DNA from: Lysobacter gummosus
GTDB taxonomy: Bacteria; Pseudomonadota; Gammaproteobacteria; Xanthomonadales; Xanthomonadaceae
Assembly: GCF_001442805.1 (NCBI RefSeq)
Contig: NZ_CP011131.1
Location: forward strand, 1,674,001 to 1,738,000
DNA length: 64,000 bases
Direction: 5' to 3'
Below are positions 10,672-18,472 of the stretch, one piece after another. A model generated the notes under the pieces. The model was not told where the DNA came from, ran no database searches, and saw only the letters and a program-made list of their open reading frames with translations. The position numbers were made by a program, and so were the translations under genes. Positions within the stretch are counted from its first letter, which is position 1. The number at the start of each line of letters is the position of its first letter.

Positions 10672-11484
10672 ATGAGCAAGACGACCCGAACCCCGACCTT
10701 GGCGATGGCTTCCTGTGTATTGGCCTCGCTCGTCCTGATCGGTTGTTCGAGCACGGTCGTCCGCGAGCCCAGCCGCGGCGGCGGACGCCCCAGCGCCTCG
10801 CGCCCGAGCGGCTCGCGTCCGGCGCCGCCGCCGGCGTCGCGACCGAAGTACGGCGCCACCGTCACCGTCCAGCGCGGCGAAGGCCTGTACCGCATCGCCA
10901 CCAACAACGGCATCCAGCTGGCCGACCTCGCCGCCTGGAACAACCTGTCGCCGCCTTACAACCTGTATCCCGGCCAGCGCCTGCGCCTGTATCCGCAAAG
11001 CGGCGGCCGGCCTTCGTCGGGTTCGGTCAGCGCCGGTTCCTCGGTCGCCGGCGGCACCACCGCGCCGCGTCCCAGCACGCCGCCGCCGGCTCCAACCGCG
11101 TCGGTCGACAGCGGCATCCGCTGGCGCTGGCCGTCCGACGGCCCGCTGCTGGGCCGTTACCTCGCTAACGAACCGACCAAGCAGGGCATCGACATCGGCG
11201 GCGCCAGCGGCGCCCCGGTGCGCGCGGCCGCCGACGGCGTGGTCGTCTATTCGGGCACCGGCCTGGTCGGCTACGGCGAGCTGATCATCGTCAAGCACAA
11301 CGAACAATGGCTGTCGGCCTACGGCCACAACCGCAAGCGGCTGGTCAACGAAGGCCAGCTGGTCAAGGCCGGCGACCAGATCGCCGAGATGGGCCGCAGC
11401 GGTGCGGCGCGCGACATGCTGCACTTCGAAGTGCGCTACAACGCCAAGCCGGTCGATCCGATGTTGTATCTGCCGGCGAAATAA
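10672..11484 (+). CDS. nlpD: NlpD-like murein hydrolase activator (LysM + degenerate M23/LytM lipoprotein)
   Basis: The 270-residue protein has a lipoprotein signal (CVLASLVLIGC, Cys25), a Ser/Arg/Pro-rich linker, a LysM domain (about 60-107, VTVQRGEGLYRIATNNGIQL), a second linker, and a C-terminal LytM domain (about 145-268). The LytM domain is degenerate: the usual first zinc His is Gln (KQGIDIGG) and the HxH pair is reduced to MLHFEVR. That is the pattern of NlpD, which activates the amidase AmiC rather than cutting peptidoglycan. Position after surE-pcm supports nlpD. In E. coli rpoS follows; here it does not, and an unrelated membrane gene comes next. Confidence 0.93.
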   Translation: MSKTTRTPTLAMASCVLASLVLIGCSSTVVREPSRGGGRPSASRPSGSRPAPPPASRPKYGATVTVQRGEGLYRIATNNGIQLADLAAWNNLSPPYNLYPGQRLRLYPQSGGRPSSGSVSAGSSVAGGTTAPRPSTPPPAPTASVDSGIRWRWPSDGPLLGRYLANEPTKQGIDIGGASGAPVRAAADGVVVYSGTGLVGYGELIIVKHNEQWLSAYGHNRKRLVNEGQLVKAGDQIAEMGRSGAARDMLHFEVRYNAKPVDPMLYLPAK

Positions 11485-11513
11485 TCGCCCCGCGCACCGT
11501 CTGAAGGATCAGC

Positions 11514-12164
11514 ATGCCTGAAATCCAGGCCGAGCCGCCGCCGGGCTCGCCCGATGACGGCGACGATCTTCGATGGGACGGCATCGAAGCCACGCCAGGG
11601 CAGACCCAGACCCGGCCGCTCGATGCGCGCGATCGCGAGGTGTTGGTCTGCATGCGATCGGGCGCCAGCGGAATCATCGGTTTCGTGGGCGCGATGGCTC
11701 TGATCATCGCGATCGTATTGGGGGTGACCGGGATCTACAGCCTGGACATTCGCGTGATAGCGGCCATCGTTTTTGGCGTTGTCTGCGTCCTGGCCGCACC
11801 GGCCTTCTTGATGTCGAAAGAGGACGCCAGGCTGCGCTCGGATCTGGATGCCGGCATCAAACTGATCGTATCCGGCCGCATCGACCGCATGGGTTCCGAA
11901 GAGGGCGACGGCCCCGGTTTCGTTACCGTGCTGAGCGACGAAACTCCACCGCGGAAGCTCGAGTTTTTCGTGGAAAAGCGTTTGTACCAGTTGGTCAGGC
12001 CGGAAGACATCGTGCGTATCGCCTACGTTCCGCTCAGCAAGACGATCCTTCAGCTGATACCAGGCATTGCAGTTACTCCCGGCGCCCGGACCCGACGAAG
12101 GGCGGAGCCAGTACGTCGGCGTGAGGGGCGCGGCAGCGCGCGTCCGGGCCGGGCGGCGCGTTAG
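11514..12164 (+). CDS. Two-helix membrane protein, paralogous family member 1, probably frameshifted at its 3' end
   Basis: The 216-residue product shares a domain with the genes at 12216, 16164 and 16874. It has a polar N-terminus with TQTRPLDARDREVL, two transmembrane helices (about 50-72 and 77-97), then a cytoplasmic-type beta-rich module with DAGIKLIVSGRIDRM, ETPPRKLEFFVEKRLYQL and VRIAYVPLSKTILQL. After that motif the family normally ends in Y-x-Y-x-L; here the frame runs into Arg-rich sequence (RTRRRAEPVRRREGRG), while another frame encodes DTRHCSYSRRPD and stops at 12124. I infer a frameshift near 12050-12065. Its leader TCTGAAGGATCAGCATG is identical to that of the next gene. Function unknown. 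Confidence 0.8.
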   Translation: MPEIQAEPPPGSPDDGDDLRWDGIEATPGQTQTRPLDARDREVLVCMRSGASGIIGFVGAMALIIAIVLGVTGIYSLDIRVIAAIVFGVVCVLAAPAFLMSKEDARLRSDLDAGIKLIVSGRIDRMGSEEGDGPGFVTVLSDETPPRKLEFFVEKRLYQLVRPEDIVRIAYVPLSKTILQLIPGIAVTPGARTRRRAEPVRRREGRGSARPGRAAR

Positions 12165-12215
12165 GATGGAACCTGTCGAGTCCGCGCGGCTCGCGAAACA
12201 ATCTGAAGGATCAGC

Positions 12216-13427
12216 ATGTCGGCATCGCCGGAAGAAACGCAGACCCAGCCGCTGAGCCAGGACGAGATCGCTCACCTGGATGCGCTCAAGTCCGACGGCG
12301 TGCCTACGGCGATAGCGATCGTCGTGATCACGCTCGTAGCGGTGATGGTGTCGTGGGAGCGTTACGGCGTTTTCTGGACGGTGGTAGCGTTGCTGGCCGG
12401 CCTGGCCATGGCCGCGCTGACGGTGCTGGGCAGCTACAGCACGAGTACGAGCCTGCAGGCCGATATCGACGGCGGCATCAAGCGGCTGGCCGCGGCCAAG
12501 GTTATGAAAGTCGTTCATGGCGGCGAGCAGTCCCGCTATCGCATCGAACTGCTGACGCAGGAAACGCCGCCGTGCAAGCTCGAATTCACCCTGCCGGAGC
12601 GTGAGTTCTTCGAGGTCGAGTACGGCGAGCAAGTCCAGGTCGCCTATGCGCCGGCCAGCAAGACCGTCATCAACGCCGTCGCGGTGGGGTGCGAATACAC
12701 GATCGGTGCTGAGGATGCGGCTTGGCGGGACGCAATGGAGCCAAACGGTTCGGCGCAGGCGCGTCTGGAGCTGCGCAGGGCGAAGCGCGATGCGGCGCGC
12801 AAGCTGCGGCAGGCGGCGGCGTCTGCGCAACCGGCTGACGATGCCCCTGACGATCTCGGTGAACATCGCCTGCAAGCAGTTGCGAGCATAGACAGCGCGC
12901 CGCCGCCGGCAGCGCCGCGCATCACCAAGCCGCTCAGCGCGCAAGACCGGGACAGGTTGGCTCCGCAGCGAATGGGTGGTTGCCGGATCGTCGTTTTCCT
13001 GTGCGTTCTGGGATTGGTTTTCGCGGCGATATGGGCGCTGGCCGGAATGAGCGGCATCGGCGCGGGAGCGAGCGCAGCGACCGCCGCCATTACGGTCGTC
13101 GTTCTCGGCTGGATAGGTTTCATGCTGGCCAATGAAGACGACAAGGTGCAGGCGGATCTCGATGAAGGAATCAAGGTGACTGTCTGCGGCCGCATCAGCC
13201 ATATGCACTCCGAGAGTTCCGAAGGCGGCAGCCCCTACTGCGTCATCACGGTGACGACCGACGAATCGCCGCCGAAAGCGATCGTGTTCCTGGTGGAGAG
13301 CCGCTTGTACCATGCGCTGCTGCCGGAGGATGCGGTGCGCATCGTCTACGTCCCGGTGAGCAAGACGATTCTGCATCTGCGAACCGACACCTACAGTTAT
13401 TCGTTGCGCCGTGAAGAATCGGCCTGA
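12216..13427 (+). CDS. Membrane protein with two tandem copies of the two-helix domain, paralogous family member 2
   Basis: The 403-residue protein is an internal duplication. Copy A spans about residues 10-165 (QTQPLSQDEIAHLDAL, helices near 30-50 and 54-75, ETPPCKLEFTLPEREFF, VAYAPASKTVI). Copy B spans about 240-400 (ITKPLSAQDRDRLAP, helices near 258-282 and 285-308, DEGIKVTVCGRISHM, ESPPKAIVFLVESRLYHAL, VRIVYVPVSKTILHL, TYSYSL). A charged Ala/Arg linker joins them. Copy B is closest to the neighbour at 11514, with which it shares almost every motif, and both genes have the same 17-base leader ending at the ATG, so the locus grew by local duplication. I do not recognise the domain. Confidence 0.85.
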   Translation: MSASPEETQTQPLSQDEIAHLDALKSDGVPTAIAIVVITLVAVMVSWERYGVFWTVVALLAGLAMAALTVLGSYSTSTSLQADIDGGIKRLAAAKVMKVVHGGEQSRYRIELLTQETPPCKLEFTLPEREFFEVEYGEQVQVAYAPASKTVINAVAVGCEYTIGAEDAAWRDAMEPNGSAQARLELRRAKRDAARKLRQAAASAQPADDAPDDLGEHRLQAVASIDSAPPPAAPRITKPLSAQDRDRLAPQRMGGCRIVVFLCVLGLVFAAIWALAGMSGIGAGASAATAAITVVVLGWIGFMLANEDDKVQADLDEGIKVTVCGRISHMHSESSEGGSPYCVITVTTDESPPKAIVFLVESRLYHALLPEDAVRIVYVPVSKTILHLRTDTYSYSLRREESA

Positions 13428-13763
13428 GCGCGATCTACGGCGATTCAGACGCCATGGCGTCGATGCCTGCGCGGCTGTCGATGGCGATGTTCTGAAATCG
13501 CGTGGGCTAAGCGACACAGATGCCGGACGTCTTGGCGCAATCCTTCGAAGGCCGTGACGGCCGTTGCCGCAGATCGAACTCGCCTTCGCCGACGGCGAAC
13601 GCATCGTGGCTGCATTCGGTATCTGTTCGACGCCTGCCGCACCAGTGACATCTGCAATGGCGCGAAACAAACCGATAGCACTGTGAGCGCCCGGCCGTCG
13701 TAACTAGCATCGGCACGAATCCGTGCGGCGTTGCCGTGTGGCGGCCGATTGGATGAGGCGTGC
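13428..13763. other. Intergenic stretch without visible gene (336 bases)
   Basis: No open frame here has convincing protein character; codon third positions are not GC-biased as in the neighbours. It separates the tandem-domain membrane gene from the metallopeptidase gene, and its right end supplies GATGAGGCG, a plausible ribosome binding site for the ATG at 13764. Confidence 0.5.
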
Positions 13764-15104
13764 ATGAAGTCAGCGATGTGGGCGGGTGTGTTGAGTGTGA
13801 CGCTGTCGTTCGCGCCCTCCGGCGCGATTGCTGCCGAGGCCACGACGAAAACGCCGGACGAATCCGCGATTTCGCCTGAACGCGCCATTCAAGTGTTCGC
13901 GCTGGCGCGCACGCTGTGCGAACGCGACGCCGGCAAGTTGTGGGGCGCATCGTTGTGCGCGCCGATCATGCTGGTGGATCCCAAGACCCGCGCCATCCTC
14001 GCCAGCCAGGCGGATGCCGACGGCGCGTTGAAGGCCCGCGGCGCGGTCTTCGTCGGCAGTCTGCCGGCCAAGGACAACGCCGCCAACACCGCGACGCACT
14101 GGTCGGGCACGCACTGGACTCAGCTGGTCTGGCCCCTGCCCGAGGATGAGGCGCGGCGTTCGGTGCTGATCGCGCACGAATTGTTCCACCGCTTGCATCC
14201 GCAGTTGCGCATCGCCGCCGTGGAGGGCGGCGACAATGCCCATCTGGATACGTTCGAAGGCCGTTACGCGTTGCAACTGGAATGGCGCGCGCTGGCCACC
14301 GCGTTGCAGGCCGATGATGCGCAGGCCCAGCGCCTGGCCATCGACGATGCGCTGGCCTTCCGCGCCGATCGCTATCGGCGTTTCCCCAAGGCCGCGAACG
14401 ACGAGACAGCACTCGAACTCAACGAAGGCCTGGCGGAATACACCGGCGTGATGGTCGGAGAGGCCACGCCGGAACGGCGTCTGCAGGCCGCGCTGCATGA
14501 TCTGCGCGTGCATGTCGGCGATCCGAGCTTCGTGCGTTCCTTCGCTTACGCCACCGGCCCGGCTTATGGGCTGTTGCTGGATCGCCGCGCGCCGGGTTGG
14601 CGCGAACGGCTCGCGACGCCTGCAAGCCTGTATGCGCTGCTGTCCGCCACTGTGAACATCGATGAGGCCGTGGGTGCGCAGACCCTGGACCAACGCGCGA
14701 CACGTTACGGCGGCGCGGCTTTGCGCGAGAGCGAGCAAGCACGCGAGCTCGCGCGCCAACGCGTGTCCGCGGACAACCTGCGCCGTTTCGTCGACGGCCC
14801 GGTGCTGCGTGTGCCCTTGCAGCATATGAATATCCAGTTCGATCCGCGCAATCTGCAAGCCTTGGGCGAGCACGGAACGGTCTATCCGGGGCTGCGTATC
14901 AGCGATGACTGGGGCACGCTGGAGGTCAGCGAAGGCGCCTTGATGAAACCCGATTGGCGCACGCTGGTGCTCGTGGCGCCGTCGAAGAAAACCCGCGGCA
15001 GCGAGATGTCGGGAGCCGGCTGGAAGCTGCAGCTCAAGTCCGGCTGGGAGTTGGCGGCCGGCGATCGGGCAGGCGATCGGGTGTTGAAGCGAGTCGTGAA
15101 ATAA
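13764..15104 (+). CDS. Exported gluzincin-like zinc metallopeptidase, uncharacterised
   Basis: I chose the ATG at 13764 because it gives a signal peptide (MKSAMWAGVLSVTLSFAPSG, cleavage likely after AIAAE) and follows a GAGG; an open frame extends 11 codons further. The 446-residue product contains HELFH (His138, Glu139, His142) and, about 80 residues later, ELNEGLAEY with Glu221, the geometry of a gluzincin with the third zinc ligand in the NEGLAEY helix. No known peptidase family is obvious beyond that. It is probably periplasmic or secreted. It lies alone inside the cluster of paralogous two-helix membrane genes. Confidence 0.82.
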   Translation: MKSAMWAGVLSVTLSFAPSGAIAAEATTKTPDESAISPERAIQVFALARTLCERDAGKLWGASLCAPIMLVDPKTRAILASQADADGALKARGAVFVGSLPAKDNAANTATHWSGTHWTQLVWPLPEDEARRSVLIAHELFHRLHPQLRIAAVEGGDNAHLDTFEGRYALQLEWRALATALQADDAQAQRLAIDDALAFRADRYRRFPKAANDETALELNEGLAEYTGVMVGEATPERRLQAALHDLRVHVGDPSFVRSFAYATGPAYGLLLDRRAPGWRERLATPASLYALLSATVNIDEAVGAQTLDQRATRYGGAALRESEQARELARQRVSADNLRRFVDGPVLRVPLQHMNIQFDPRNLQALGEHGTVYPGLRISDDWGTLEVSEGALMKPDWRTLVLVAPSKKTRGSEMSGAGWKLQLKSGWELAAGDRAGDRVLKRVVK

Positions 15105-16163
15105 GCGAGGCCCTGTGCGGGACTTCAATCCGCGACGCGGCCATCGTCGCGGACTTGGCGTGGTCGTGCCTGCGCAACGCATCAGCCACGTCCGAGTTTA
15201 ATGATCGCGATTTCGCGCGTGACGAATCCAGGCGCGGCGATGAGCGGCGACAGGAAGGCGACAGGTGGCGGCTGGATGCACGCAGTTCCGATGCAAGTGT
15301 GGAACGAGTCATGACATGAGGTTTGGAATCGCTTTTGCCCTGCAAAAAGGCTGGTTTTTCGCATGGCCGCGGTTTTCCGGCTAAATGGCTGCACGATCCG
15401 ATGCGAATGCCGTCTTTGTCGAGGCCGCATTGCGCAGGAAAACCGGGCTTGTATCTCAGATCGAAATAATTGTCGGCCGAATCGATCGAATGCTTGCCGT
15501 ATTCGAATACTTGTTCGGTAAATCGCGTGCTAGTGTCCGCGCCGCGGTGCGACTGTGGCTGCTGCGAGCGGTGTTCTCGCGCGGCGTGCGCCTGTACCGA
15601 TGCGGAATGGAACCGCGATGGAGCACTAGCGAGCCGAAGGATCGGCGCATCGACATCACCGGATGAAACCCAGCCTCTGCCGTTGCGCGACTTCGCCGTC
15701 GCGCAAGCTGGGCTGCGTTTTCCCAGCGGTTACATAAGCGCCGCGCTGGCGGTTTCGCATCGACGCACACGGGTTTGTACGCATCGCGCGAGTCGCGCAT
15801 GCGAGCAAAAAAAGTATGCGTACCTAGGGTGATTGCTAGGTTCGAAATCGGACTTGGTGCCGATGAAAGGCCGGCGGAAAGCGATGAAAGGTCGGCGAAA
15901 GAATTCTGGTTCGATGCGGCTGATTCAACACAGGTTGCGCACGCAACAAATGATCGCGTTCGAGTCGATTGCGTGCATTGCAGCGCAGTGGCGATGAATG
16001 TGATCAACGCATCGCGCGAATACACAAGCGGCGCGCAGAACTCGGAAGTAAAGCTCGATGGTGCTTGACCATCGCCCGCATGCAAGTACAGCTTCGATGC
16101 ATGCGGCACTGAAAGTTTTGCTTCGCCGCCCCGCACACTTCCCCCGCCGCAAGAAGAACGCAC
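15105..16163. other. Non-coding stretch, 1.06 kb, lower GC than surroundings
   Basis: No open frame in this kilobase has the GC-biased third positions of local genes, and none resembles a known protein. It contains a small tandem repeat at 15861-15901 (CGATGAAAGGCCGGCGGAAAG then CGATGAAAGGTCGGCGAAAG) and several A-rich runs such as GAGCAAAAAAAGTATGCG near 15803. It may be decayed or acquired DNA or host an unannotated RNA. The right end carries the leader of the gene at 16164. Confidence 0.5.
15861..15901. repeat. Short tandem repeat, two 20-21 base units
   Basis: Two adjacent copies, CGATGAAAGGCCGGCGGAAAG and CGATGAAAGGTCGGCGAAAG, differ at two positions. No function is suggested by the context. 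Confidence 0.75.
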
Positions 16164-16724
16164 ATGCTGACCCTGAACCAAGAAGGATGGAGTCTCCCGC
16201 TCGGAGATATCGAGCCGATCACCACCTGGAATGCCCTCGCCGACACCAGCCGGCCGCTGAGCGAATTCGAACGCAGTCAGCTTGTCGCCAGGAGCGGCGG
16301 CTATTGGAGGGTGTTGACGGCGCTGTTGCTCGCCGCCGCCGCAGCAGGCGCGCTGGTGTTGCCGTTCGGCTTCGGCGGCGAAGTGGCTTTCGTGGCCGCC
16401 GGTCTGATGTTCATGCTTTCGCTGAATTTTCCGATTGCGGAAAACCGCGGGCGTTATGTGCGCGACGACATTGAGCTTGGAGTCAAAGTGCTCGTCAGCG
16501 GCCGCGTCGCATCCATGCGCGTCGCCGGTGGAAAGCTGCGGCCGTATTGCGTTCTCGCTTTGATCGGCGATAAAACGCCCGCGAGAACGATCGAGTTCAA
16601 GGTGCCGCGCAGTGCGTACACCGCACTGCAGAAAGGCCGTCGGGTCAGCGTCTGGTACGTGCCGGCCAGCGGCATTGTGATGGAGCTGAGCACCGCTTCT
16701 TATCGCTATCGCCTGGGCGATTGA
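16164..16724 (+). CDS. Two-helix membrane protein, paralogous family member 3
   Basis: The 186-residue protein carries one copy of the domain seen at 11514 and 12216: a polar N-terminus with SRPLSEFERSQLVARSG, two helices (about 52-72 and 74-94), DDIELGVKVLVSGRVASM, then KTPARTIEFKVPRSAY, VSWYVP-type strand (RVSVWYVPASGIVMEL) and the terminal SYRYRLGD. Here the GD-VRI strand is varied (GRRVSVWYV). Unlike the first two members it starts after a long non-coding stretch, preceded by CCGCAAGAAGAACGCAC. Function is unknown; the conserved soluble module probably faces the cytoplasm, since the N-terminus lacks a signal peptide. Confidence 0.83.
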   Translation: MLTLNQEGWSLPLGDIEPITTWNALADTSRPLSEFERSQLVARSGGYWRVLTALLLAAAAAGALVLPFGFGGEVAFVAAGLMFMLSLNFPIAENRGRYVRDDIELGVKVLVSGRVASMRVAGGKLRPYCVLALIGDKTPARTIEFKVPRSAYTALQKGRRVSVWYVPASGIVMELSTASYRYRLGD

Positions 16725-16795
16725 GGTTCTGTCGAGCGAGATGCCCTTAAAGGGCGGTCAAAGGTGCTGCTCTGTAGCGAGCATCCGTTTTTTTG

Positions 16796-16827
16796 CTCGT
16801 CATTCCCGCGTTCGCGGGAATGACGGC
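16796..16827. repeat. GTCATTCCCGCG palindromic repeat, single copy
   Basis: The sequence GTCATTCCCGCGTTCGCG followed by GGAATGAC is a near-perfect palindrome between two convergent genes. The same core recurs in tandem at 44023-44312 and as an inverted pair at 61843-61950. In this position it could also act as a bidirectional terminator, although no T-run follows. Confidence 0.85.
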
Positions 16828-16873
16828 AGAAACGATCTTTGTTTAGCCCATGCGCGATCTGCGAACAACGGCT

Positions 16874-17479
16874 TCAACCCGGCCGCGTTTTCCCGGCCGT
16901 GGCATCCGGCGACGACGAAATGATCTTGCCGTGCCCATCGAGGATGATGTACTCGTAGTTGCCGTTGATCAGATTCAACAACACGGCTTGGCGCGGCGTG
17001 AAGGCGATACGGACGCGGTCGCCCTGCGCCACCGCGCCATAACAAGCCGACGGAACCCGGAAGCTCATGGGCGACTGTGGATCGGGATCGCTATCAGGCC
17101 TGGGATCGATCGCAATCTCGACACTGTAGTGGGTCCGCCCGGTATCGCTGTCCTCGCTCGTCCACAGCGCATGCACATAGCCGTCGCGCCAAAGCTTGAC
17201 GCCGCCGGCCAGATCCGCGCGCAGCGCCTGCTGATCGTGATAGATCGACAGGGTCATCAACAGTCCGATCAGAAACAGCACGCCGAAGCCGAACAGCGAC
17301 CAGTAGTCGTGCAACTCCGGCGAGGCGATCACCATCCCCAGGACCACCGCGACCGCGATCAGTCCGCCCATCAACGACAGCCTTGGCGGCATCGCGGAAA
17401 CCTGCGAACGCAAATGGTCCAGTTCGCGCGAATCCAGCGGCGCGCTGTCGGTCTCGTCCGTGCTATCGCTTGCGGCCAT
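16874..17479 (-). CDS. Two-helix membrane protein, paralogous family member 4
   Basis: The 201-residue product starts at the ATG at 17479 (MAASDSTDETDSAPLDSREL), preceded on its strand by CGAGGG; the longer open frame has an Arg-rich N-terminus and is unlikely. It shows the same plan as the three genes to its left: polar head, two helices (about 38-58 and 61-83), ALRADLAGGVKLWRDGYVHAL, a variable acidic insert (DPRPDSDPDP), SPMSFRVPSACYGAV, GDRVRIAFTPRQAVLLNL and NYEYIIL. It is the most divergent copy and lies on the opposite strand, convergent with the 16164 gene. Function unknown. Confidence 0.82.
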   Translation of the reverse strand: MAASDSTDETDSAPLDSRELDHLRSQVSAMPPRLSLMGGLIAVAVVLGMVIASPELHDYWSLFGFGVLFLIGLLMTLSIYHDQQALRADLAGGVKLWRDGYVHALWTSEDSDTGRTHYSVEIAIDPRPDSDPDPQSPMSFRVPSACYGAVAQGDRVRIAFTPRQAVLLNLINGNYEYIILDGHGKIISSSPDATAGKTRPG

Positions 17480-17617
17480 GCCGAGCCCTCGGTGGCAATT
17501 CGCGATCATTCGCCGCGATGCACTTTTATAGCGTCGGCGTCGTACTCGCGCCAGTTCGCGCGGCTCGGACAAGAAGTCAGAGGGGATCGAGGCGCGGACG
17601 CGGCTAAGCGCGGCGAC

Positions 17618-17992
17618 TCACGCCCCGAGCACGAACCCCGCGACCACGCGCCGGCCTTCGCCGGCCAGCACGTTGAAGGTGCGCGCGGCGGCGGCGTTGG
17701 TCATCGATTCCAGGCCGACGCCGCGGCGCAGGCAGGCGGCCAGGGTCGCGGCCGGCGGGAACGCCTGGGCGGCGCCGCAGCCGAGCACGATCAGCTCCGG
17801 CTCCAGCGCGAACAAGGGTTCCAGGTCTTCGATCGTCAGTGAGCGCACCTCGCCCACGGCCCAGTCTTCGACCAGGCGGTTCGGCGCCAGCACGAAACTG
17901 CGCTCGATCCGGCGATCGTTCACCAGCGCGGCCTGGCCGTCGGCGCCGCGCAGGAAGAATTCGTGGTCGGGGCGTTCGAGGGTCAGTTGCAT
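17618..17992 (-). CDS. Mth938-like domain protein (DUF498/NDUFAF3 family)
   Basis: The 124-residue protein is a single Mth938-like domain: VLAPNRLVEDWAVGEVRSL, the strand LIVLGCGAAQAFPP, and GVGLESMTNAAAARTFNVLAGEGRRV are the family landmarks, matching mitochondrial complex I assembly factor NDUFAF3 and bacterial relatives of unknown role. It begins at the ATG at 17992 and stands in the same direction as the YhbY gene 97 bases upstream. Short repeats of CGGGAATGGGGAATCGGGAATCGG lie between them. The family call is good, the biochemical function is not established. Confidence 0.9.
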   Translation of the reverse strand: MQLTLERPDHEFFLRGADGQAALVNDRRIERSFVLAPNRLVEDWAVGEVRSLTIEDLEPLFALEPELIVLGCGAAQAFPPAATLAACLRRGVGLESMTNAAAARTFNVLAGEGRRVVAGFVLGA

Positions 17993-18088
17993 GGGCGGGA
18001 ATCGGGAATGGGGAATCGGGAATCGGCAAAGCCTTTAGAGAGGAGGGGTAACCGATGCCCTATTCTCGATTCCCCATTCCCGGCTCTG

Positions 18089-18394
18089 TCAGGCGCGCGG
18101 CAACACGATCTGACGCTTGTCCTTGCTGGGCCGGTACAGCACGGCGGTGTGGCCGATGCGCTGGACCAGGGCGGACTCGGTGCGCTGGGCGATCTCAGCG
18201 ATCAGTGAGTCTCGGACTTCGCGGTCGTCGGCGCCGACCTTCACCTTGATCAGCTCGTGGTGTTCCAGGGCCAGGTCGATTTCGGCGACCAAGGAATCCG
18301 TCACCCCCTTACCGCCGACCTGGAGCATCGCTTTGAGGTCGTGGGCCAGTCCGCGCAGGAAGCGGGTCTGGGCGGAGGTCAGCAGGGTCGGCAT
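18089..18394 (-). CDS. yhbY: YhbY/CRM-domain RNA-binding protein
   Basis: The 101-residue product is a stand-alone CRM domain, as in E. coli YhbY, which associates with pre-50S ribosomal particles. The signature is the GxxG loop in LQVGGKGVT, flanked by [20 protein letters not shown] and [11 protein letters not shown]. The gene is divergent from rlmE, with 78 bases between the two start codons, an arrangement conserved in many gammaproteobacteria (yhbY-rlmE-ftsH). Confidence 0.95.
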   Translation of the reverse strand: MPTLLTSAQTRFLRGLAHDLKAMLQVGGKGVTDSLVAEIDLALEHHELIKVKVGADDREVRDSLIAEIAQRTESALVQRIGHTAVLYRPSKDKRQIVLPRA

Positions 18395-18472
18395 CTGGTC
18401 ACACGAACGGAGCGGAAAGGGCGCTCAGGGTATCATGGCGTCCCCAACCCCCACCGGGACGGCCGCCCGCAC

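Noticed and set aside
10672..11484. rpoS expected after nlpD
   Set aside because: No sigma-factor gene follows; the next gene encodes the two-helix membrane protein.
11436..13670. 744-codon minus-strand frame across the paralogous membrane genes
   Set aside because: Antisense of two genes with recognised shared motifs on the plus strand.
15385..15666. 93-codon plus-strand frame in the same gap
   Set aside because: Third positions are not GC-biased like local genes and no homology is seen.
15456..16181. 241-codon minus-strand frame in the 15-16 kb gap
   Set aside because: No GC third-position bias, no domain, Ser/Arg-rich composition.
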